From Chlorobiota bacterium (GTDB lineage: Bacteria; Bacteroidota; Ignavibacteria; Ignavibacteriales; Ignavibacteriaceae): a stretch of DNA of 5,222 nt. Made by a program: the position numbers and the translations under genes. The notes beneath the pieces were generated by a model that saw nothing but the letters and a program-made list of their open reading frames with translations, was not told the origin of the DNA and did no database searches. Positions within the stretch are counted from its first letter, which is position 1, and each line of letters starts with the position of its first letter. Shown in pieces: positions 1 through 5,222 of this stretch. The stretch covers positions 1-5,222 of the forward strand of contig RHKR01000216.1 of assembly GCA_008363265.1 (NCBI GenBank). The letters run 5' to 3'.

Positions 1-1241
1 AACACTGTAAGCTGCGATGTGAAGGCTTTCGTTGAGGCAACGCCTATCTCCGGTCCCGCATGGATGTAAACACCCGAATGGCTTTCGCGCGCGATCGAGC
101 TTCCCACAACGTTGCAGATACCGAGGCAAAGCGCACCGCGGCGTTTGGCCTCCTTAAGAGCTGCAAGGGTATCAGCAGTCTCTCCCGACTGGGAGATGAA
201 AAAGACAGCATCACCCGGACCCACGATCGGATTCCGGTATCTGAATTCACTCGCGTACTCAACCTCGGTGGGTATCCTGAGGAAAGTTTCGAACATATAC
301 TTCCCTACCAGTGCCGAGTGCCACGATGTACCGCAAGCGGTGATAATGATCCTCTTAACGTATAGAAGGTGATCAAGGGATGACTCGAGTCCGCCCAGCT
401 TAACGTCACCAGTTTCGGAGAGCAGTCGCCCTCTGATAGAATTCTTCAATGACTCAGGCTGCTCCATGATCTCCTTAAGCATAAAAGTCGGATATCCGCC
501 TTTATCGATCTCGTCAAGTGTCATCTCGATCTGGTGAACAACTTTGTTTACTTCCTCGTCCTCGATCGTCTTGGTGAGGTAGTGATCCCTGAAGACTTCG
601 GCAATTTCGCCGTCTTCCAGGTAAACAACCTGTTTGGTGTGCTGCAGTATAGCCGAGACATCGGAAGCTACAAAGTTCTCTCCTTCACCCACACCGAGGA
701 GCAGCGGCGACCCCTTTTTCGCGGCTACAATTCTGTCCGGTTCAAGTGTGGAGATAACTGCGATTCCGTATGTTCCTTCAACCTCGTTCAAACCGCGTCT
801 GACGGCTTCAAAGAGGGTGTAACCTTCCTTAAGGTATGTATCGAAGAGATGGGCGAGCACTTCAGTATCAGTAGCACTCTTAAAGTCATAACCGTGTTTT
901 TTCAGCCCGGTTTTAAGGGTGGAATAGTTTTCGATGATCCCGTTATGGATCAGGATAAGTGTTCCGTCGCCGTTTGAGTGGGGGTGTGCGTTAAGTTCGT
1001 TCGGTTCGCCATGGGTTGCCCAACGGGTATGGCCGATCCCGATCGTGGAATCGATCCCGGAGTTTTCAATCGCCTCCTGAAGCTGAGCCACCTTTCCTTT
1101 GATCTTGGTGACTTCGATCTTGCCGTTCCGGATAACTCCGATACCGGCAGAATCATATCCTCTGTATTCAAGACGTTTCAATCCCTCTACCACTACGGGT
1201 ACGCAACTTTTATTACCGATGTAACCGACTATTCCGCACAT
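1..1241 (-). CDS. glmS: Glutamine--fructose-6-phosphate aminotransferase (isomerizing), C-terminus cut off by window edge
   Basis: GlmS makes glucosamine-6-phosphate from fructose-6-phosphate and glutamine in the cytoplasm. This is the first committed step toward UDP-GlcNAc for peptidoglycan and LPS. The reading frame is open from the ATG at 1241 to the left edge: 413 codons of the roughly 600 usual for the family. Residues 2 to about 240 are the class II glutaminase domain. Cys2 follows the initiator Met directly (MCGIVGYIG) and is the expected nucleophile. RLEYRGYDSAG (23-33), HTRWATHG (71-78), HPH (86-88), HNGIIEN (99-105) and TDTEV (124-128) are the standard glutamine-site motifs. The first sugar-isomerase (SIS) domain starts near 290, with CGTS (303-306), SQSGET (350-355) and EIGVASTKAFTSQ (398-410) lining the sugar-phosphate site. 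The second SIS domain and C-terminal tail lie outside the window. No frameshift or missing key residue was seen. The start is fixed because Cys2 must become the N-terminus. The upstream gene is a methyltransferase 100 bp away on the same strand. Identification is secure. Confidence 0.97.
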   Translation of the reverse strand, partial: MCGIVGYIGNKSCVPVVVEGLKRLEYRGYDSAGIGVIRNGKIEVTKIKGKVAQLQEAIENSGIDSTIGIGHTRWATHGEPNELNAHPHSNGDGTLILIHNGIIENYSTLKTGLKKHGYDFKSATDTEVLAHLFDTYLKEGYTLFEAVRRGLNEVEGTYGIAVISTLEPDRIVAAKKGSPLLLGVGEGENFVASDVSAILQHTKQVVYLEDGEIAEVFRDHYLTKTIEDEEVNKVVHQIEMTLDEIDKGGYPTFMLKEIMEQPESLKNSIRGRLLSETGDVKLGGLESSLDHLLYVKRIIITACGTSWHSALVGKYMFETFLRIPTEVEYASEFRYRNPIVGPGDAVFFISQSGETADTLAALKEAKRRGALCLGICNVVGSSIARESHSGVYIHAGPEIGVASTKAFTSQLTV

Positions 1242-1250
1242 GGGACTTAA

Positions 1251-1255
1251 TCCTT
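1251..1255 (-). promoter_or_regulatory. Probable ribosome binding site of glmS
   Basis: On the minus strand the sequence AAGGA lies nine bases upstream of the glmS ATG (AAGGATTAAGTCCC-ATG). It is a partial Shine-Dalgarno match at a normal distance. It supports the ATG at 1241, which motif conservation also requires. The methyltransferase gene next door lacks such a site. Confidence 0.6.
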
Positions 1256-1282
1256 ATTAAAAAATAATAAAATGTATTCTGT

Positions 1283-1311
1283 AAAATATGAATTTAGATC
1301 GAAATGCAAAA
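1283..1311 (-). promoter_or_regulatory. Possible promoter in front of glmS
   Basis: The 100-bp gap between the methyltransferase stop and the glmS start is much more AT-rich than the flanking genes. Read on the minus strand it contains TTTTGC, then a 17-base spacer, then TATTTT. This loosely resembles a -35/-10 pair, and also the TTTG ... TAnnTTTG promoters of Bacteroidota, with mismatches in both cases. It would give a leader of about 30 to 40 bases. The gap also holds a weak inverted repeat, TAATTC (at the methyltransferase stop) with GAATTA 20 bases later. It is too AT-rich to call a terminator. No glmS ribozyme fits in the space. The call rests on pattern alone. Confidence 0.25.
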
Positions 1312-1341
1312 CTAATTCGTGCGCCGACAGAGCATATTGAA

Positions 1342-2022
1342 TTATTTCTTCGCGATACCGAAAATTATATAATGATAATTCTGTGGTAATAAGCCGTGTA
1401 AAAAACCGTCAAATCTTCCCAGGATGGCACGCTGCCCTTCAGACCTTCCGAAAGCACCGAGAAACCCTGCAGTGTTATAATTGTAAGAAGAAAAACCGCT
1501 GCAGTATTCTTTCGCCTCTCCGATCGAGATATATCGCCAGTATGATGCCCACCTGATAAATTTCTTCCGTAACCAACCGTGCAACGGCGACGAAACAAGA
1601 TTTTCAGAAAAAAGAAGTACACCTCCCTGTTTCAGGACCCTGTGAATTTCGCATATCGCCTGTTGCTGAAGTTCCTTCTTCCCAAGTGCTCCGATAACCG
1701 ATTTGAACATCACTATGTCAAAACTGTTGTCGGGGTAATCGATCGACAGGATATTCTGGTTACTGTAGGATACTTTCTCCGAAACACCGTGAGCCCGGTG
1801 TTTCTTTTTCGCTTCCTCCGACACACCGTTCAGATCGGTAGAGATCACCTCAGCCCCGTTCAAGGCGAGCCAAAGGGAGAGACCGCCGTGCCTCTCCCCT
1901 ATTGCCAATGCTTTCTTCCCATCGAATTCAATTCCGCTCTTCTCAAAGAACGCAAGACTTTTCGACCAGTTCACAATATCCCATTCGATGATGTCGGAAA
2001 GCAATTGATTGGTCAACTCCAT
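1342..2022 (-). CDS. Class I SAM-dependent methyltransferase, probable polysaccharide-cluster type
   Basis: This complete 226-residue cytoplasmic protein has a Rossmann-type SAM-binding fold of the Methyltransf_11 kind. The first strand and glycine loop are KKALAIGERHGGLSLWLAL (36-54). The acidic residue that usually contacts the SAM ribose is Asp63 (EVISTDLNG, 58-66). NQNILSIDYPDNSFDIV (88-104) holds motifs II and III, and HRVLKQGGVLLFSENL (127-142) is the post-catalytic strand region. From memory, the start (EWDIVNWSKSLAFFE, 13-27) and the later blocks LRKKFIRWASYWRYISIGE (151-169) and GFLGAFGR resemble small methyltransferases found in O-antigen and exopolysaccharide clusters. That makes a sugar or glycan acceptor plausible, but the substrate cannot be read from sequence. 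Motif I (IGERHGG) differs from the usual GxGxG. There is no Shine-Dalgarno sequence. The ATG lies five bases after the stop of the upstream gene, so translation is probably coupled. The methyltransferase call is firm; the glycan role is an inference. Confidence 0.85.
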   Translation of the reverse strand: MELTNQLLSDIIEWDIVNWSKSLAFFEKSGIEFDGKKALAIGERHGGLSLWLALNGAEVISTDLNGVSEEAKKKHRAHGVSEKVSYSNQNILSIDYPDNSFDIVMFKSVIGALGKKELQQQAICEIHRVLKQGGVLLFSENLVSSPLHGWLRKKFIRWASYWRYISIGEAKEYCSGFSSYNYNTAGFLGAFGRSEGQRAILGRFDGFLHGLLPQNYHYIIFGIAKK

Positions 2023-2029
2023 TGGAGTT
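2015..2029. repeat. Perfect inverted repeat over the stop/start junction of the peptidase and methyltransferase genes
   Basis: The sequence AACTCC-ATT-GGAGTT is a six-base-pair perfect stem with a three-base loop. In the minus-strand transcript the loop (AAU) contains the first two bases of the methyltransferase AUG, and the 5' arm overlaps the first two bases of the upstream UAA stop (positions 2028-2030). A hairpin here could hide the start codon until ribosomes finishing the upstream gene open it. The stem is short and could have arisen by chance, so a regulatory role is an inference. Confidence 0.4.
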
Positions 2030-5000
2030 ATTTCACTTTCGCGATCTTTTCAATGGTGGTCTTGGTTTTGTCTTTGTACTTTGTGATCAGTTTGTAAAGA
2101 TACACTCCGTTTGCCACTTCGTCACCATCTGCATCCTTTCCATCCCAGAGTACAGAGTTCAATCCGATCTTCATCTCAGAATATGGGACCGCGATCTCTT
2201 TGATCAGCCTTCCAGCAATAGTAAAGATCTTGATCTTCACTTCGTCGGGCGGAGCATTCCCTCGCAATTCGTAAGTGAACCAGGTTTGCTCGGCAAATGG
2301 ATTCGGGTAATTATAGATAAATTGAATATCATCCTTGTCATAGACAAAGAACTGATACTTCTGTGCTATGTTATTGAACGGTATCTCTGATGCATCCTTT
2401 GTAAACACTTCAACAGTGTGTTTACCCTGTTTGAACAGAGGCTTCCACCGCGCGTCAAACTTCGAGTTAGGGTATGGTGTGTAGTTGTACTGGATGCTGT
2501 CTTTCACAAACCCGATCGGTTTGCCGTTGTGCACAATGCTCAGCCTTGTGGTGTCAAGAGGCAGAGGACTGTTATCGGTCAGAACTATCTCTACCAACGG
2601 TGAGTTAGAGATTATGTCGCCACTGATCAGTTCCCTACCGTCAAAAGTGATGTTGAAATCCGGCTTTATCGAGTCTCTGGCCACATAAAAACTATCTGCC
2701 CCGAGATTATTGAAGGTGTACATTTCGGTGCCGTTCATCGTGACCACTGAGCGGATCTTGTTATAGAACACAATCTTGGAAGTGTTGATCGAGTGTTTCA
2801 CTGTGTGGAACGTATCGGCCGGAATAGTAAACTTCGAACTGTGGTAAGGTTCATCGGCATTTCCAAGGAAGAATACCGCTGTAACCGTATCTGTTGCCAC
2901 TTTTCCGACGTTTGTAACCTTCAGATCGATATTTATGTCGAATCCTTGTAATAGACTGTCCGGATAAAATGTAAAATCATTGTTGGAGATCGTTATCTCA
3001 GGCAGATCGGTTTCACAATCGATATGCATCGACTTTATGTACATTGGATTCGTTGTGGTATAAGAGGTGTCCTCCATCATAACCACCGTTCGCATAAATG
3101 GATACTGCTGAGTGCTGTAGCCCGAGATATCAAAACCGCTTCCAATACCTGCCTGAAGAGTATCCCACTGCCGGGTGTTATTGTTATAGCCAAGTAGATC
3201 AACCTGATAGAGGGAGGTTTGATTACCTTTAACGATCTCATAATTTACCTTGTGCCACTTTGTTGCCGGGCCAATGGTTTTTGAGGTGAGTTTTCCTCTT
3301 GAATCAAGGTAATAGCCGGCGAAAACAGCTATCTTTTTCTGAATGGTATCGTTTCTTCTGTAACCTGTCGCATACACTTCGTCAGAGTTCCCGTCATAAA
3401 CCCATGAATAGAATCTTTTGAGCTCCCTGAGATTCCTTGAGCTCCAGCTGAGCCATTCACCGAGATACGAACCGTCTGAAATCTTGACCGCCATAAGATA
3501 ACCTGAAGCGAAATCTTCATAGAGATACATAACATCGCCAACCACGAAGAATGATACAACCGACTCAAAAGGCTCGATCAGCGGAAATTCAATGTCACGA
3601 ATCATCGACCAGTCGTTCGCGTCAAAAATGCGGAGTATGCAGGCCCGCCGGCCGTTGATCCTTTTATGCGCAAAATTGTAGATCATTCCGTTGTCGTAAG
3701 CGAGAATAAATTTGCCGCCGCTTCTTTCGTCTCCAAAGTCGAAATCGAGGAGTCCTGAACCGGGAGCAAACTCGATGCTGTCCTGAGTGCCGGAGGCGGG
3801 TTCCACACTGTAAATTACATTGTGTTTCTCCCGGGGATAGTAAATTAAACCGTTGACATGCATCAGTTGCATGCGTATCTGCTCCCTGAAGTTCGGTATG
3901 GTACCGTAGTACTCACCCTGATTGGTACCTTGTTTCCCCGTTCCAACTATGTAGATGGGAGATTTACCGTCAGGGAATTTGCGTTGAACATCAAACCAGA
4001 AATCTGCCATATAGAGGTATTTACCGTCCGTTGTCAGGGCAGTGAGACCGACTGAATCCAACTCCTGAATGTGTGTAAGCGAGAATTCCCTCTTCAGCCT
4101 TTCGTTTTCCGGCCTTGGTATCTTGAGCTGGGTGTTTAGCACAAGTCCATCGAACAGTTTCGAGTAATTCAGGTTCTCGGTTTCGAAATTCAGAAGCAGA
4201 TTACCGGTAAAATAAAAACCCCTCTTCTCCCCACTGTTCGAGGAGTAGGTTCTTGTCGTCGACCAGCGACCGAAATCAGTACCGTCAACAATTCTCGCTC
4301 TCCAGAAGTATCTTCCTTTCGGTAGCTGTGACAGGGAATAACGCAACAGTCCTTCATTACCCTGCAGGTTATCGACCTTCAGGACAGGGGTGTTGAACGT
4401 ATAGGAAGTGTCAACTTCGATACTGTAAACAAATCCGCGGTTGATGTAATAGGCAATATCCGCTATCTCAATATTGACAGGCTTTTCTGTGGCAAGACCA
4501 TCGGGCGGATAGAGAAGGCTTGGCTCAGAGATATCATAGACCGCTATTTGGATCTGACCAATGTTATCGGTAAGATCATCCTCATCAAGGAGGGCACCCG
4601 GATTGATCTCGGCAATAAGTGTAACGAGACCGCTTACGGGTGGTGCCCATTTAAATGAGACCGAGTCATTGTTGCTGAACACCGGTATCCTTAGAGTCTG
4701 GATCACACCCGAACTGTCTTCAGCGGTAAACCGGAGTACCACTGAAACGGTATCCCTGGTTTTAATGCCGAAGTTCGCCATTCTCACATTAACCGAGAGT
4801 GTGTCGCCCTTGAGCGGGCTTGTGGTTGAAGCAGCGATATCACTGTTGGCTATCGCGAAATCAGGTTTTGTAGGAACTGCAAGCCTCAAACCCGACTCTC
4901 CCAGATAAGTAAGTAGAGCGATCTGGTTGATATAATAACCCACGGGAGGCGTTCTTACCTTTGCGGCCATGGTGGCCAATCCGGTAACGTAATTCTTTAA

Positions 5001-5222
5001 GTTAAAGAGCTCATCGAAGAATAATCCGTTGTAATATGTACCTATCTGCCAGTGTGTGAGGCCTGAACTGCCGAAGAATCCGATCGCGCCTTTGCCGGGT
5101 ACTTTAACGAATTGTTCGCCGAATACATCCTGATTATCAAAATGAGCGGTATAGCATGTAACGCTCGCTACGAACGGCAGTCTGTCACCATTGTTCAACT
5201 GGTAGATGTGGTTGTTTGTAAA
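2028..5222 (-). CDS. Multidomain C25 (gingipain-type) peptidase-family protein with T9SS sorting domain, N-terminus cut off by window edge
   Basis: The frame is open to the right edge, giving 1064 C-terminal residues (numbered here from the edge). A TTG at 5198 is internal to a conserved domain and is not the start. Residues 1 to about 118 are the end of a C25 peptidase domain. LPFVASVTCYTAHFD holds the expected catalytic Cys23. GKGAIGFFGSSGLTHW and YLGESGLRLAVP follow, the latter in the place of the usual LGDPxLRL motif. The catalytic His should lie upstream, out of view. Next come a CARDB-like Ig domain (about 118-230), a fibronectin III-like domain (about 232-328, with RYFWRARIVDG) and a region of beta-propeller-like repeats (about 380-640, e.g. 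TTDGKYLYMADF). Then come a beta-rich block (about 648-735), an Ig-like stretch (about 740-850) and FDGRELISGDIISNSP (about 860-875), a motif I associate with PorU-like proteins. Residues about 965-1064 form a FlgD-like T9SS sorting domain (YNYPNPF, IFTIAGRLIKEI, WDGKDADGDEVANGVYLYKL, basic tail). The product is probably exported across the outer membrane. It is either a surface protease or a PorU-related sortase. Confidence 0.88.
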   Translation of the reverse strand, partial: FTNNHIYQLNNGDRLPFVASVTCYTAHFDNQDVFGEQFVKVPGKGAIGFFGSSGLTHWQIGTYYNGLFFDELFNLKNYVTGLATMAAKVRTPPVGYYINQIALLTYLGESGLRLAVPTKPDFAIANSDIAASTTSPLKGDTLSVNVRMANFGIKTRDTVSVVLRFTAEDSSGVIQTLRIPVFSNNDSVSFKWAPPVSGLVTLIAEINPGALLDEDDLTDNIGQIQIAVYDISEPSLLYPPDGLATEKPVNIEIADIAYYINRGFVYSIEVDTSYTFNTPVLKVDNLQGNEGLLRYSLSQLPKGRYFWRARIVDGTDFGRWSTTRTYSSNSGEKRGFYFTGNLLLNFETENLNYSKLFDGLVLNTQLKIPRPENERLKREFSLTHIQELDSVGLTALTTDGKYLYMADFWFDVQRKFPDGKSPIYIVGTGKQGTNQGEYYGTIPNFREQIRMQLMHVNGLIYYPREKHNVIYSVEPASGTQDSIEFAPGSGLLDFDFGDERSGGKFILAYDNGMIYNFAHKRINGRRACILRIFDANDWSMIRDIEFPLIEPFESVVSFFVVGDVMYLYEDFASGYLMAVKISDGSYLGEWLSWSSRNLRELKRFYSWVYDGNSDEVYATGYRRNDTIQKKIAVFAGYYLDSRGKLTSKTIGPATKWHKVNYEIVKGNQTSLYQVDLLGYNNNTRQWDTLQAGIGSGFDISGYSTQQYPFMRTVVMMEDTSYTTTNPMYIKSMHIDCETDLPEITISNNDFTFYPDSLLQGFDINIDLKVTNVGKVATDTVTAVFFLGNADEPYHSSKFTIPADTFHTVKHSINTSKIVFYNKIRSVVTMNGTEMYTFNNLGADSFYVARDSIKPDFNITFDGRELISGDIISNSPLVEIVLTDNSPLPLDTTRLSIVHNGKPIGFVKDSIQYNYTPYPNSKFDARWKPLFKQGKHTVEVFTKDASEIPFNNIAQKYQFFVYDKDDIQFIYNYPNPFAEQTWFTYELRGNAPPDEVKIKIFTIAGRLIKEIAVPYSEMKIGLNSVLWDGKDADGDEVANGVYLYKLITKYKDKTKTTIEKIAKVK

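Noticed and set aside
534..977. 147-codon plus-strand open frame
   Set aside because: It lies wholly inside glmS on the opposite strand, whose translation matches the family motif by motif. The plus-strand product resembles nothing I recognise.
1242..1341. glmS ribozyme/riboswitch upstream of glmS
   Set aside because: The gap is only 100 bases and AT-rich, with no ribozyme-like paired core. The known ribozyme is mainly found in Firmicutes.
1313..1344. Intrinsic terminator after the methyltransferase
   Set aside because: The TAATTC/GAATTA arms are short and AT-rich around a 20-base loop, and no clear U-run follows. It is too weak to annotate.
1579..2390. Two plus-strand open frames (172 and 122 codons)
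   Set aside because: Both are antisense to the methyltransferase and the peptidase tail, which have clear domain signatures. They lack ribosome sites and recognisable motifs.
3418..3445. Direct repeat TTGAGCTCC, 19 bases apart
   Set aside because: It is a short coincidence within coding sequence (around the RNLRELK residues), with no further copies seen.
4561..4908. 115-codon plus-strand open frame
   Set aside because: It is antisense to the CARDB-like domain of the large protein and looks like a chance mirror of that coding sequence.
5196..5198. TTG as the start of the large secreted protein
   Set aside because: The frame stays open to the window edge, and the residues before it (HIYQ) continue the conserved strand leading to the catalytic Cys. 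The gene must begin further right.

Overview
The window comes from a moderate-GC bacterium of the Bacteroidota/Chlorobi/Ignavibacteria (FCB) group. The main evidence is the large secreted protein that fills the right side. It ends in a type IX secretion (T9SS/Por) C-terminal sorting domain of the 'YPNPF ... WDGKDADGDEVANGVYLYKL' kind and begins, at the window edge, inside a gingipain-type (C25) cysteine peptidase domain. Weak or missing Shine-Dalgarno sequences fit the same group. An Ignavibacteria-like source is my best guess, but that is an inference.

All three genes lie on the minus strand, so transcription runs right to left. (1) Positions 5222 to 2028 hold the C-terminal 1064 residues of a multidomain C25-family exported protein, whose N-terminus lies beyond the right edge. 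(2) Positions 2022 to 1342 hold a complete 226-residue class I SAM-dependent methyltransferase of the type usually found in surface-polysaccharide clusters. It starts five bases after the stop of gene 1, and a perfect 15-bp inverted repeat covers the stop/start junction. (3) After a 100-bp AT-rich gap, positions 1241 to 1 hold the first 413 codons of glmS (glutamine:fructose-6-phosphate amidotransferase). Its C-terminal third runs off the left edge.

Genes 1 and 2 look like a translationally coupled pair. glmS has a plausible promoter and ribosome site of its own in the gap, though read-through is possible. A tentative theme is cell-surface biogenesis: a T9SS-exported peptidase-type protein, a probable glycan methyltransferase, and the enzyme that commits sugar to UDP-GlcNAc (peptidoglycan, LPS). 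No RNA gene, mobile element, CRISPR array or long repeat was seen. Apart from the 100-bp gap, the window is almost entirely coding.
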